Shown piece after piece: positions 46,201-55,146 of a stretch of 64,000 nt of DNA. The translations under genes were made by a program, and so were the position numbers. The stretch comes from CAZUYC01 sp964624475. GTDB taxonomy: Bacteria > Myxococcota_A > UBA9160 > SMWR01. The number at the start of each line of letters is the position of its first letter. Position 1 is the stretch's first letter. The stretch is taken from contig CAZUYC010000088.1 of assembly GCA_964624475.1 (NCBI GenBank), forward strand, positions 1 through 64,000. The letters run 5' to 3'. The notes under the pieces were generated by a model. It did not search any database and was not told where the DNA came from. It saw only the letters and a list, made by a program, of their open reading frames with translations.

Positions 46201-49200
46201 CTGCTCGCGCTGCAAGGCCAGCAGATCGTCGAGGAGGATTCCGGCGCGCACAGCGTGCCCGACTTCGCGGTCGCGTCCCCGGGCGGCGGTCCGGACGAGG
46301 CCACCCAGACCCGCTTCCACTACGGCGTGAACGTCACGCAGGGCTCCGAGTTCTTCGAGGCAGGACCCGTGATCTCGAGCACGGGGACGCTCTCCTACAC
46401 GCTCAAGCCCGACGCCGCAGGCAGCGCGGAAGTCGCCGTCACGGTCAGCGACGGCGGGGGCACCGCCGATGGCGGAAACGACACCTCGGCGCCCCAGACC
46501 TTCGCGATCACGATCAACCCGGTGAACGACCGCCCGACGCTCGCCCTCCGCGGCGATCTCTCCGTTCTCGAGGACGCCGGCCCGCAGAGCGTGTCCGGCT
46601 TCGCCCTCCCGAACCCGGGAGGCGGCGCGGACGAGGCGGCCCAGACCTTCGAGTACACCGTCCGCAACGACAACCCGGAGCTCTTCGCACTGGCGCCGAC
46701 GATCTCTCCGGACGGCACGCTCCGCTACGAGACGAACCCGGACTTCGTCGGAGAGGCGACCGTCACGGTGATCGCGACCGACAGCGGAGGCACCGCCAAC
46801 GGCGGCAGCAACAGCTCGGCTCCGGCGAGCTTCACGATCAGCGTGAATCCGCTGAACGACGAACCGACCTTCAGCCTGGTCGGGAACCAGATCGCGCTCG
46901 AGGACGCCGGGCTGCAGACCGTCGTGGACTTCGCCGTCGCGAGTGCGGGCGGTGGCCCGGACGAGGCCGCCCAGACCTTCACCTACCGCGTCGACGCGGA
47001 TCGCCCGGAGCTCTTCCAGCAGGGTCCCGCCCTCTCGCCGGGCGGGACGCTCACGTACGCCCCGGCCCCGGACGCCGTGGGGACCGCGAAGGTGTCGGTC
47101 CAGGTGACCGACAGCGGCGGCACCGCCGACGGCGGCGACCCGACCTCGGGCATCCAGACCTTCACGATCGCGCTCAACCCGGTCAACGATCCGCCCTCGC
47201 TCAGCGTGGCGGGCGACCAGATCGTGAACGAGGACACCGGGGTCCACAACGTGGCGGGCTTCGCGCGGCCGGAGGCCGGCGGGGGCGAGGACGAGCGCTT
47301 CCAGAAGTTCAGCTACGAGGTGATCACCGACCGGGAGGAGCTCTTCGCCGACGGCCCCCAGATCGACGGCTCGGGTCGGCTCGTCTTCAAGACGCAGGCG
47401 GACCTCCACGGAACCGCGAACGTCTCGGTTCGGGTGAGCGACGACGGCGGGAAGGCCGACGGCGGCCAGAACACCTCCGACCCGCCGGTGCGGTTCCGGA
47501 TCGTGGTGAACCCGGTGAACGACGCGCCGTCGCTCACGCTGCTCGGGGACCGCATCGCCGTCGAGGACTCCGGACAGCAGATCGTGGCGGGCTTCGCGAC
47601 GGCGGATGCGGGGGGCGGGGAGACCGGCCAGACCTTCACCTACACCGTCACGACGGACAAGCGCGAGCTCTTCGCGGATGGACCCACCCTCGCTAGCGAT
47701 GGAACCCTGACCTTCACGCCGCAGCGGGATGCGACCGGAACGGCCAGCGTGCGCGTGACCGTGACCGACAGCGGAGGCACCGCGAACGGAGGGCGCAACA
47801 CCTCCGCCCCGCAGCTCTTCACGATCACGATCAACCCGGTGAACGACCCGCCCTCGCTCAGCCTGCTCGGGGATCGCATCAGCAACGAGGACGCAGGCCT
47901 CCAGGTCGTGCCGCGCTTCGCTACGGCCAGCGCCGGCGGCGCGCCGGACGAGGCCCACCAGACCGTCGCCTACAACGTATCCACCGACGATCCGTCGCTC
48001 TTCCAGATACAGCCGACGATCGCTCCCGACGGGACGCTCAGCTATGCGACCCAGAAGGACACGGTCGGCACGGCCAACGTGACCGTCACGGCCACGGACA
48101 GCGGGGGCACCGCCAACGGCGGACGCAGCGTCTCCGACCCGCAGACCTTCTCCATCACGGTGAACCCGGTGAACGACGCCCCCTCGTTCACGCTGCTCGG
48201 AAGCCAGATCACCGTCGAGGACGCCGGCCCGCGCAGCGTGAGCGGCTTCGCGAAGGCGAATCCGGGTGGCGGGCCCGACGAGGCCGGCCAGACCTTCTTC
48301 TACAACGTGATCTCGAACAACCCCCAGCTCTTCGCCGAGGCGCCCGCGATCTCTCCGGCCGGGGTGCTGAGCTATACGCCGGCCGCCGACGCGAACGGAT
48401 TCGCGACCGTCTCGGTGTCGGTGACCGACAGCGGCGGCACGGCGAACGGCGGACTCGACGCGTCGACGGCGCGGACCTTCACGATCACGGTGAACAAGGT
48501 GAACGACCCGCCGGTCCTCGTCGTGGGCGGCGACCAGACGGTGCTGGAGGACGCGCGCGTACAGGTCGTGCCGAACTTCGCGCGGGCGCTTCCGGGCGGG
48601 GGTTCGGACGAGATCGGGCAGACCTTCGGCTACAACGTCACCACGAATGCGCTCGAGCTCTTCGCGATGGCGCCGGCGATCGACAGCTTCGGGAGGCTCA
48701 GCTACCAGCCGAAGGCCGACGCGGTCGGGACCGCGCTCGTCCAGGTCGTGGCGGTGGACGACGGAGGCACCGCCGGCGGCGGCAACCCCTTCTCGGACCC
48801 CCGCACCTTCGCGATCCGGATCACCGGGGTGAACGACGCGCCGCTGCTGACGCTCGCCGGAAACCGGGTCGCCGGCGAAGACTCGGGAGCCCAGCTCGTG
48901 ACGGGCTTCGCCACCGCCTTCCCGGGCGGCGGCACCGACGAGGAGGTCCAGAGCTTCAGCTACGACGTGCGCAGCGACAAGCCGGCGCTCTTCGCCGAGG
49001 CTCCGGCCATCTCCCCGAACGGGACGCTCAGCTTCACGCCGGCGAGGGACGCGAACGGCGTCGCCACGGTCGAGGTGACGCTGATCGACAGCGGCGGGAC
49101 CGCCAGCGGCGGGAGGAACGCGTCGCTCAGCCAGGCCTTCACCATCACGCTGAACCCGGCGAACGACGCACCGACGGTCACGCTGCTCGGGGATCGCAGC

Positions 49201-51276
49201 GACCTCGAGGACGGAGGGACGCGCACGGTCTCGCGCTTCGCGACGGCGGACCCGGGCGGCGGGCCGGACGAGGCCCTGCAGACGGTCCGCTTCAGCGTGG
49301 TGGAGAACGACAATCCCGGCCTCTTCGCCGTGGAGCCCTCGATCGACGCCTTCGGGAACCTGACCTACACGCTGAATCCCGACGCGGTGGGCGCGGCGGA
49401 GCTGACGGTCGTCGGGACCGACAGCGGCGGGGCGGCCAACGGCGGCCACTCTGTCTCCGAGCCGGTGGCGTTCACCATCACCGTGAATCCGGTCAACGAC
49501 CGGCCGTCGCTCTCGCTGAAGGGCGCCCAGATCGTGAACGAGGACGCCGGGGTGCAGGCGGTGCCCGGATTCGCCACGCCGAGCCCGGGCGGCGGCGCCG
49601 ACGAGGGCGGTCAGACGTTCACGTACACCGTGACCACCAACAAGCCGTCGCTCTTCGCGGCGGGGCCGTCGATCTCCCCCTCCGGCGACCTCGTCTACAC
49701 GCCGCAGCGGGATACGGTGGGCAGCGCCGACATCACGGTGACGGCGACCGACAGCGGCGGCACCGCCAGCGGCGGCCAGAACACCTCGCTCGCCAGTCTC
49801 TTTTCGGTCGCGATCAATCCCGTGAACGATCCCCCGGCTTTCACGCTGATCGGGAACCAGACCGTCCTCGAGGACGCTCCCGCGCAGCTGGTGAGGGGAT
49901 TCGCGGCGGGCAACCCAGGCGGCGGGCCCGACGAGGCGGCGCAGCGCCTCACCTACACGGTCGTCCACACCAACGCGCCTCTCTTCAAGGTGGCCCCCCT
50001 GATCTCGGAGACGGGGACGCTGACCTACCAGGTCAATCCCGACGCAGTGGGAACGGCGAGCGTCACGGTCTTCGCCGCCGATGACGGCGGCACGGCGAAC
50101 GGCGGCCGGGCCATCTCGGCCTCGCAGGAGGTCCGCATCACCGTCAACCCCGTGAACGATGCCCCGACCTTCGCCTTGCGGGGCAATCTGGTGATCTTCG
50201 AGGACGCGCTCCCGCAGACCGTGCCGGGCTTCGTCACCCCGAATCCGGGGGGCGGCGCGGACGAGCAGGGCCAGACCTTCACCTACACGACCTCCACCGA
50301 CCGTCTGGATCTCTTCGCCGAGGCGCCCGCCATCGATGCCGACGGCACCCTCACCTACACGGCCAGGCCGAACGCCTTCGGGCTCGCGACCGTGACGATG
50401 CGCGCCACCGACAGCGGGGGCAGCGCCGACGGCGGCAGCAACCAGTCGGGCGTCCAGACCTTCACCATCTTCGTCGACCCGATCAACGACGCTCCGGTGA
50501 ACGTGGTCCCCAGCCTGGCGATCCTCACCGAGGACCAGCCCCTCGTCTTCGCCGCCCAGAGCGGCGGGCGCATCTCGGTGAGCGACGCGGACGCGCAGAC
50601 CCTCGAGGTCTCGCTCTCCGTCGGGGGCGGGACGCTCACCGTCACGACCTCCGAGGGCTTCGAGTTGTCCTCGCGGGAGCTCGCGCTCTCGGCGTCGCCG
50701 GAGGCCCTGAACCAGCTCCTCGCCGGACTCCGCTACACGCCGGCCCCGGACTTCTACGGCACCGATCGGCTCGCGATCGTGGTGAGGGACCACGGGGAGA
50801 GCGGCGCGGGCGGCCCGCGCCAGGACGTCGACACGGTGACGCTGAGCGTCCAGGCGGTGAACGACGCGCCGTTCATCTCCGTGCCGGGCGCGCAGCTCGC
50901 CGCGGGGCCTTCGCTCGTCTTCTCGGCCGGGAACTCGAACCGGATCACCATCGACGACTCGGACGGGGGCACGAGCGACCTGGCGGCCACCCTCTCCGTG
51001 ACGAGCGGAACGCTGAGCGTCGAGCTCGAGGGGCTGCGCTTCAGCGGCGAGCGGCTCTCCTTCGCGGCGGACCTCGCCGCCCTGAACGACGCCCTCGACG
51101 GCCTCGTCTACGTCCCGGACCCGGGCACGAGCCAGGACCGGCTCGAGCTCCTCGTGGACGACCAGGGCAACACCGGGAGGGGCGGCGCCCTGCACCACGT
51201 GGCCGCCGTGGACATCCTGGTGATCGGCGATGGGCTCGGGCTCGTCGGCGTGCCGGAGGGCGACTTCCCGACCTAG
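43228..51276 (+). CDS. Giant secreted repeat protein with N-terminal RTX-like motifs (2682 aa)
   Basis: This is the largest gene in the window. Residues ~1-70 hold RTX-type calcium motifs (GGDDQLFGGAGADHVDG, NDVVDGGAGADRVRG). A beta region (~100-330) leads to a cadherin-like domain. Residues 442-2418 are 18 tandem ~110-residue repeats, each starting VNDxP, then an ED loop, a PGGGxDE turn, and a DSGGTAxGG turn, and ending TFTITxNP. Two more cadherin-like domains follow, and the C terminus is VIGDGLGLVGVPEGDFPT. No N-terminal signal peptide is present; the next-door ABC/HlyD pair makes type I secretion likely. RTX motifs usually sit at the C terminus, so their N-terminal place is odd. It is probably a calcium-stiffened surface adhesin. 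A 4571-codon antisense open frame covers it but is not a gene. Confidence 0.9.
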   Translation: MASFRGTDGNDIFTFPANVGDDDIEGEGGDDQLFGGAGADHVDGYNGNDVVDGGAGADRVRGQRGDDLGLYTLAENTRAPGVYDRDVYDGGSGRDALRLHFSAGEFRALQGNIVALESFIRSHQDTSSTSTSSDVTFKTSFGLEARNWESLEVFVDGQKVDPLDPAPRLDLDADDHTAPGTAFQATFNEGGGRVGVVDADVRVLELGGQRIQSATLTILLRPDGAAESLELSDEGKLLAAQLGVQVDKSQPQGGSGPFVLTLTGAASAGDYEQLLRAVGYKDDSQDPEDGDRLIQVVVSDGKNTSDAAFTTVSVVGVNDPPQNHFPVSLAVLEDEAAAIPGSVSDPDASRLRVTLEVEHGTLTLAATDSVAFLEGDGTDDRRIVMEGSPGDLSDRLAGVVYAPDPDFAGSDRLSILTNDLGRQGTGGSKQDLDHVDLTVIPVNDRPSLALQGDQAVEEDAGLQVVRDFAMAEPGGGLDEAGQTFSFLVVGNDNPDLFSQQPEIDPSGTLFYAPAPDASGTATIEVRARDSGGSELGTATSPVRTFTITVEPVDDDPTLVLLGDQIVLEDSGPRTLEGFASAVPGGGADESDQTFVYTVDVDEPELFSAGPAIDPDGNLTFTPNADAAGTSSIKVTATDSGGASSRSERFQITINPVNDRPTLALAGDVIVLEDSGPRSESDFAQANAGGGPDEEGQDFFYTVSADNPGLFAVGPEISPGGRLTFTPAPNAIGSSSVTVQVADDGGTADGGQDTSRPQTFTIHVNPVNDAPKLAILGDQVTIEDSPQQTVPGFATPFPGGGVDEGTQGFSFRVFTMNAALFAKAPAIDSNGTLTYTPRPDAAGMARVVVSVTDSGGISDGGSNASEPKAFTITINPVNDAPTFALAESPIVAEDAGRQEIAGFATANAGGRADESGQTFAYTVVTTSHQALFSDGPSIDPHGTLTFTPQGDASGVASVTVLVTDSGGTAGGGQNQSKAQTFTITVNPVNDPPLLALQGQQIVEEDSGAHSVPDFAVASPGGGPDEATQTRFHYGVNVTQGSEFFEAGPVISSTGTLSYTLKPDAAGSAEVAVTVSDGGGTADGGNDTSAPQTFAITINPVNDRPTLALRGDLSVLEDAGPQSVSGFALPNPGGGADEAAQTFEYTVRNDNPELFALAPTISPDGTLRYETNPDFVGEATVTVIATDSGGTANGGSNSSAPASFTISVNPLNDEPTFSLVGNQIALEDAGLQTVVDFAVASAGGGPDEAAQTFTYRVDADRPELFQQGPALSPGGTLTYAPAPDAVGTAKVSVQVTDSGGTADGGDPTSGIQTFTIALNPVNDPPSLSVAGDQIVNEDTGVHNVAGFARPEAGGGEDERFQKFSYEVITDREELFADGPQIDGSGRLVFKTQADLHGTANVSVRVSDDGGKADGGQNTSDPPVRFRIVVNPVNDAPSLTLLGDRIAVEDSGQQIVAGFATADAGGGETGQTFTYTVTTDKRELFADGPTLASDGTLTFTPQRDATGTASVRVTVTDSGGTANGGRNTSAPQLFTITINPVNDPPSLSLLGDRISNEDAGLQVVPRFATASAGGAPDEAHQTVAYNVSTDDPSLFQIQPTIAPDGTLSYATQKDTVGTANVTVTATDSGGTANGGRSVSDPQTFSITVNPVNDAPSFTLLGSQITVEDAGPRSVSGFAKANPGGGPDEAGQTFFYNVISNNPQLFAEAPAISPAGVLSYTPAADANGFATVSVSVTDSGGTANGGLDASTARTFTITVNKVNDPPVLVVGGDQTVLEDARVQVVPNFARALPGGGSDEIGQTFGYNVTTNALELFAMAPAIDSFGRLSYQPKADAVGTALVQVVAVDDGGTAGGGNPFSDPRTFAIRITGVNDAPLLTLAGNRVAGEDSGAQLVTGFATAFPGGGTDEEVQSFSYDVRSDKPALFAEAPAISPNGTLSFTPARDANGVATVEVTLIDSGGTASGGRNASLSQAFTITLNPANDAPTVTLLGDRSDLEDGGTRTVSRFATADPGGGPDEALQTVRFSVVENDNPGLFAVEPSIDAFGNLTYTLNPDAVGAAELTVVGTDSGGAANGGHSVSEPVAFTITVNPVNDRPSLSLKGAQIVNEDAGVQAVPGFATPSPGGGADEGGQTFTYTVTTNKPSLFAAGPSISPSGDLVYTPQRDTVGSADITVTATDSGGTASGGQNTSLASLFSVAINPVNDPPAFTLIGNQTVLEDAPAQLVRGFAAGNPGGGPDEAAQRLTYTVVHTNAPLFKVAPLISETGTLTYQVNPDAVGTASVTVFAADDGGTANGGRAISASQEVRITVNPVNDAPTFALRGNLVIFEDALPQTVPGFVTPNPGGGADEQGQTFTYTTSTDRLDLFAEAPAIDADGTLTYTARPNAFGLATVTMRATDSGGSADGGSNQSGVQTFTIFVDPINDAPVNVVPSLAILTEDQPLVFAAQSGGRISVSDADAQTLEVSLSVGGGTLTVTTSEGFELSSRELALSASPEALNQLLAGLRYTPAPDFYGTDRLAIVVRDHGESGAGGPRQDVDTVTLSVQAVNDAPFISVPGAQLAAGPSLVFSAGNSNRITIDDSDGGTSDLAATLSVTSGTLSVELEGLRFSGERLSFAADLAALNDALDGLVYVPDPGTSQDRLELLVDDQGNTGRGGALHHVAAVDILVIGDGLGLVGVPEGDFPT
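44551..50481 (+). repeat. 18 tandem ~330-bp coding repeats
   Basis: The units begin at each VNDxP (first units at 44551, 44881, 45193, 45523) and average 329.5 bases. They are clearly homologous at protein level but diverged in DNA: I saw no adjacent pair close enough to be a recent duplication. Conserved landmarks per unit are the ED loop, PGGG turn, DSGGTA turn and TFTITVNP strand. Confidence 0.88.
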
Positions 51277-51881
51277 GGTCGCGGCGCGGCACCTGCAGGG
51301 GTCGCGAAGACGAAGGCGTCCGAGTCGGCGTCCGCGAGCATGAAGCCCTCGCCGGCCGTCCCCCGCCGGGGACTGCTCGCCGGCCGCGGCGCGGGAGGAG
51401 GTCGCAGCCGGGGTGCGGGCCGCAGCGGCGCTAGCGGCCGCAGGGCGAAGGGTGCCGTCGTGGTGCGACCGAGCCCGTCCGCCAGCGTCACGAGGGCCGT
51501 GCGGACGGCGAGCTCCCCGGAGGCGTCCGCGAGCATCAGACTCTCGACGAGCGTCTCCACGGCGGCGGTGGTCACCCGGCCGCCCAGCTCGATGCGCAGG
51601 GCGGTCGCGTCCGGGCCGCTCCCGGCGCTGCCGAGGACGCCGATCGGCTCCCCGCTGAAGCTCACGCGGGACCCGTCGAACCCGATCTCGCCGATCCCCG
51701 TGCCCTCGTTCCGCACGGAGAGGCGCAACGGCATCCGAGACCCGGGGAACGACACGGTCACGCTCCCGCCCGCGAAATCGATCCGGTCGGCTTCGCCGAG
51801 GGTCAGCGGCTCCGGGGGCGGGTCGTCGTCGCGGATCAGCAGCATGGGGGGATCGAGATTGGGCATAACAGCGTTTGACAT
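51273..51881 (-). CDS. Small beta-domain companion of the giant secreted protein
   Basis: The product is 202 residues from ATG 51881 (ATG 51866 is also possible). It lacks a signal peptide. Residues ~25-145 form a domain known from giant T1SS proteins: DFAGGSVTVSFPG, RNEGTGIGEIGFDG, IGVLGSAGSGPDATALRIEL, then TLVESLMLADASGE and ALVTLADGLG. A Pro/Arg-rich linker leads to GFMLADADSDAFVFATPAGA, an Asp/Phe-rich end that could serve as a type I secretion signal. Its stop shares the palindrome CTAG (51273-51276) with the giant gene's stop. It diverges from the ABC transporter gene across 187 less GC-rich bases. It is probably a second exported substrate or an assembly partner. Confidence 0.68.
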   Translation of the reverse strand: MSNAVMPNLDPPMLLIRDDDPPPEPLTLGEADRIDFAGGSVTVSFPGSRMPLRLSVRNEGTGIGEIGFDGSRVSFSGEPIGVLGSAGSGPDATALRIELGGRVTTAAVETLVESLMLADASGELAVRTALVTLADGLGRTTTAPFALRPLAPLRPAPRLRPPPAPRPASSPRRGTAGEGFMLADADSDAFVFATPAGAAPRP

Positions 51882-52068
51882 TCTCTGAGCATTCCCGGAA
51901 GATTGCAATGGATGATGAGGGTTTTTCACTACGGGTGAGATAATCCTCATGATGAAGGTGTCGGAACCGGCTCCCAGTGGCCGGCCGTAGCCTCGCGCAT
52001 CCTTCGCCTGATCCCCCAAGGGAAGCAGGGGCTCCACATGCAGCGATCGAGCCAGGGGACCGGCGGCG
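51882..52068. promoter_or_regulatory. Divergent promoter region for small companion and T1SS genes
   Basis: 187 bases, less GC-rich than its surroundings. A GATAAT at 51939-51944 matches five of six -10 bases on the plus strand, but no good -35 lies at normal spacing. A short palindrome pairs ATGAGG (51915-51920) with CCTCAT (51945-51950) around a TCAC/GTGA stem; it could be an operator. I see no ORF. Confidence 0.35.
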
Positions 52069-53808
52069 ATGCCCCATCCTCCCGCCCCGACCGAGATCCG
52101 CGCGGCCCTGGCCGCGCTGCGCTCGAGCTTCGGCATGACGGCGGTCTTCTCCTTCTTCGGCAGCCTGCTGATGCTGACCGTGCCCCTCTACCTGCTCCAG
52201 ATCTACGACCGCGTGCTCGCCAGCCGCAGCGAGTCCACGCTGGTGGGGCTCACGCTGATCGCGGTGGCGATGCTGCTCGTCATGGGCGCGCTCGATGTGA
52301 TCCGCTCGCGCGTGCTGGTCCGGATCGGGGCCGGCCTCGACGCCCGGCTGAGCCAGCGGGTCTTCTCGGCGGTCTTCACCCAGACCCTCGTCGGCTCGGG
52401 CGGGTCGCGCGTCCAGTTCCTGCGCGACTTCGACACGCTGCGCCAGTTCCTGACGGGCAGCGGGCCCTTCGCGCTCTTCGATGCTCCCTGGGCGCCCGTG
52501 TACCTGCTCGTGGTCTTCCTCTTCCACCCGCTCCTCGGCGCAGTCGCCCTGGCCGGGGCCGTCCTGCTCTTTGGCCTCGCGCTGCTGAACGAGGCGGCCA
52601 CGCGCGCGCCCCTCCAGCAGGCGAACGTCGAGGCCGCGGGCGCGGCGGCCTTCGCCGAGACGAGCTTCCGCAATGCCGAGGTGCTCGAGGCGCTCGGAAT
52701 GCTCGAGGCGATCCGCTCGCGCTGGCTCGCCCGGCATCGCCGGGGGCTCGCGCTCCAGGCGCTCGCGAGCGATCGCGCCGGCAGCTACGCGGCCGCCTCC
52801 AAGGCGGCGCGCCTGCTGCTCCAGATCGCGGTCCTGGGCGTCGGAGCGGCGCTGGCGATCGACCAGGTCATCACCAGCGGCACGATCGTCGCGGCGTCGA
52901 TCCTGGCCGGGCGCGCGCTCGCCCCGGTGGAGCAGGCCATCGCCAACTGGCGGGGCTTCGTCGGCGCGCGCTTCGCCTACCAGCGCGTCGCGGCGCTCCT
53001 GCGCGAGAGCCCGCCCCGGGAGAGCCGCATGGCGCTGCCGGCGCCGCAGGGCCGGCTCACCGTCGAGGGCCTCGTCGCCATCCCGCCGGGCGCGAGGAAG
53101 CCGGTCCTGCACGGCATTACCTTCACGCTCGAGCCCGGCGAGGCGCTCGGCGTGATCGGGCCCACGGCTGCGGGCAAGTCGACGCTGGCCCGGCACCTGA
53201 TCGGGGTCTGGCGCCCCGCCGCGGGCAGCGTGCGCCTCGACGGCGCATCCCTGCAGGACTGGCGCCGCGAGGATCTCGGGCCGCGCATCGGCTACCTGCC
53301 GCAGGACGTGGAGCTCTTCGAGGGCAGCGTGCAGGAGAACATCGCCCGCTTCGACGCGCGGCCCGACGCCGAGAGCGTCGTCGACGCGGCCCGCCGGGCC
53401 GGGGTCCACGAGATGATCCTCGGCCTCGCGAAGGGCTACGACACGCCCGTCGGGGTCGGCGGCAGCGTCCTCTCGGCGGGCCAGCGCCAGCGCATCGCCC
53501 TCGCGCGCGCCCTCTACGGGGACCCCGTGCTCGTGGTGCTCGACGAGCCCAACTCGAACCTCGACGTCGATGGCGACCGCGCGCTCACGGCGGCGATCTT
53601 CGACCTGAAGGAACGCGGGGCGACGGTGGTGGTGGTGGCGCACCGGCCGAGCGCGATCGCCGGGGTGGACAAGCTGCTGGTGCTGCGCGACGGGACCATG
53701 GCCGCCCTCGGCCCGCGCCACGAGGTGCTGTCCGGACCCGCTCGCGTGGGGAACGTGCTGCCCGGGCCGATCGCCGTGCCCGGGTCGGGGGAGCGCGCGC
53801 GCGCCTGA
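52069..53808 (+). CDS. Type I secretion ABC transporter (PrtD-like)
   Basis: This 579-residue protein fuses a six-helix membrane domain (residues ~20-290; first helix FFGSLLMLTVPLYLLQIYD) to an ATPase. Walker A is GPTAAGKST (364-372), the signature is LSAGQRQRIALARAL, Walker B is LVVLDEPNSNLD and the H-loop is VVAHRPS. There is no N-terminal C39 peptidase or CLD domain, as in PrtD-type exporters of RTX proteases and adhesins. Located 790 bases after the giant gene and immediately before the HlyD-type adaptor, it is the inner-membrane motor for secreting that protein. The outer-membrane TolC partner is not in the window. Confidence 0.94.
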   Translation: MPHPPAPTEIRAALAALRSSFGMTAVFSFFGSLLMLTVPLYLLQIYDRVLASRSESTLVGLTLIAVAMLLVMGALDVIRSRVLVRIGAGLDARLSQRVFSAVFTQTLVGSGGSRVQFLRDFDTLRQFLTGSGPFALFDAPWAPVYLLVVFLFHPLLGAVALAGAVLLFGLALLNEAATRAPLQQANVEAAGAAAFAETSFRNAEVLEALGMLEAIRSRWLARHRRGLALQALASDRAGSYAAASKAARLLLQIAVLGVGAALAIDQVITSGTIVAASILAGRALAPVEQAIANWRGFVGARFAYQRVAALLRESPPRESRMALPAPQGRLTVEGLVAIPPGARKPVLHGITFTLEPGEALGVIGPTAAGKSTLARHLIGVWRPAAGSVRLDGASLQDWRREDLGPRIGYLPQDVELFEGSVQENIARFDARPDAESVVDAARRAGVHEMILGLAKGYDTPVGVGGSVLSAGQRQRIALARALYGDPVLVVLDEPNSNLDVDGDRALTAAIFDLKERGATVVVVAHRPSAIAGVDKLLVLRDGTMAALGPRHEVLSGPARVGNVLPGPIAVPGSGERARA

Positions 53809-53838
53809 GCGGCGCGGCGAAGACGGCGGAGGAGCCGC

Positions 53839-55146
53839 ATGGTCCAGCCGATCGAAGAGCCCGCCACCGACACGCGGCCCTACATCCGCGCGGGCGTGCT
53901 CATCGTTCTCGTCATGTTCGGAGGCCTCGGGAGCTGGGCGGCGCTGGCTCCGCTCGGCGGAGCGGTGATCGCGCCCAGCGTCGTCACGGTGATCTCCCAC
54001 CGCAAGACCGTCCAGCACCTCGAGGGAGGGATCGTCGCCGAGATCCGGGTCCGCGACGGCGACGCCGTGGCGGAGCGCGACCTCTTGATCCGCCTCGACG
54101 ACGCCCAGGTGAGGGCGGGGCTCGCCATCCTGGACGCCCAGCTCGACCTCCTGCGCGCGCGCGAGGCGCGGCTCGTGGCGGAGCGCGACGAAGGCGAGTG
54201 GGTCGAGTTTCCGGAGAGCCTGGGGACCCGCTCGGACGAGCCGCAGGTCGGCGAGATCCTCGAGAGCCAGCGGCAGCTCTTCGACGCCCGCCGCAGCGCC
54301 CTCGAGGGAGGGATCGAGATCCTGAGCCAGCGCGCCGGCCAGCTGCGGGACGCGATCGGTGGACTCGAGGCGCAGCGCCGCTCGAAGCAGGAGCAGATCG
54401 CCCTGATCGAGGAGGAGCTGGTCGGCCTGCGCAAGCTCTTCGAAGGGGGCTACACCTCCCGCAACCGCATGCGCGAGCTCGAGCGCGCCGTCGCGGAGCT
54501 CACCGGGGAGCGCGGCGAGCACGTGGCCGAGATCGCGCGGACCGAGAACGAGATCGGCGAGGCGCGGCTGCGCTCGCTCCAGCTGCGCAAGGACTTCCGG
54601 GAGGCCGTGGTCGACGAGGTGCACGAGGTGCAGGCGCAGATCCTCGACGCCAGCGAGCGCCGCGTCGCCGCGCTCGATCGCCGCAGCCGCCTGGAGATCC
54701 GCGCTCCGCAGGCGGGGCGGGTGGTGGGAACGACCGTGCACACGCTGGGCGCGGTCGTCGCGCCGGGCGAGCCGATCCTGCACATCGTCCCCGACGACGA
54801 CGAGCTCGTGGTGGAGGCGCGCGTCCTGCCCCGCGACATCGATCGGGTCGGCATCGGGCAGGCCGCGCTCGTGCGCTTCACCGCCTTCGACCTGCGCTCG
54901 ACGCCCGAGCTCGAGGGCCGGGTGATCGACGTCTCCGCCGACCTCCTCGCCGACGCCCCCTCGGGCTCCTCGTACTACCTCGTGCGGACGCGCATCCCGG
55001 AGGAGGGCCGCGCCCTGCTCGGGGAGCTGCGGCTGGTCCCCGGTATGCCCGCCGAGACCTTCATCCAGACCGGCAGCCGGACCCTGCTCGGCTACCTGAT
55101 GAAGCCCCTCACGGACGGCCTCGCGCGCGCCTTCAAGGACGCCTGA
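53839..55146 (+). CDS. HlyD-family periplasmic adaptor of the type I exporter
   Basis: This 435-residue protein has one N-terminal membrane helix (RAGVLIVLVMFGGLGSWAAL) and the lipoyl-like half motif (HRKTVQHLEGGIVAEIRVRDG). Long coiled-coil hairpins span ~85-290 (for example SQRAGQLRDAIGGLEAQRRS and REAVVDEVHEVQAQILDASE). The second lipoyl half (LEIRAPQAGRVVG) and C-terminal beta-barrel (IHIVPDDDELVVEA-type) follow. It links the ABC transporter to a TolC-like channel. The gene follows the transporter by 30 bases. Its last 55 bases overlap the convergent membrane protein gene. Confidence 0.93.
   Translation: MVQPIEEPATDTRPYIRAGVLIVLVMFGGLGSWAALAPLGGAVIAPSVVTVISHRKTVQHLEGGIVAEIRVRDGDAVAERDLLIRLDDAQVRAGLAILDAQLDLLRAREARLVAERDEGEWVEFPESLGTRSDEPQVGEILESQRQLFDARRSALEGGIEILSQRAGQLRDAIGGLEAQRRSKQEQIALIEEELVGLRKLFEGGYTSRNRMRELERAVAELTGERGEHVAEIARTENEIGEARLRSLQLRKDFREAVVDEVHEVQAQILDASERRVAALDRRSRLEIRAPQAGRVVGTTVHTLGAVVAPGEPILHIVPDDDELVVEARVLPRDIDRVGIGQAALVRFTAFDLRSTPELEGRVIDVSADLLADAPSGSSYYLVRTRIPEEGRALLGELRLVPGMPAETFIQTGSRTLLGYLMKPLTDGLARAFKDA

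Noticed and set aside
44551..50481. The giant gene's repeats as a recent tandem duplication or assembly collapse.
   Set aside because: Units differ clearly from one another in DNA and protein; no near-identical neighbours were seen.
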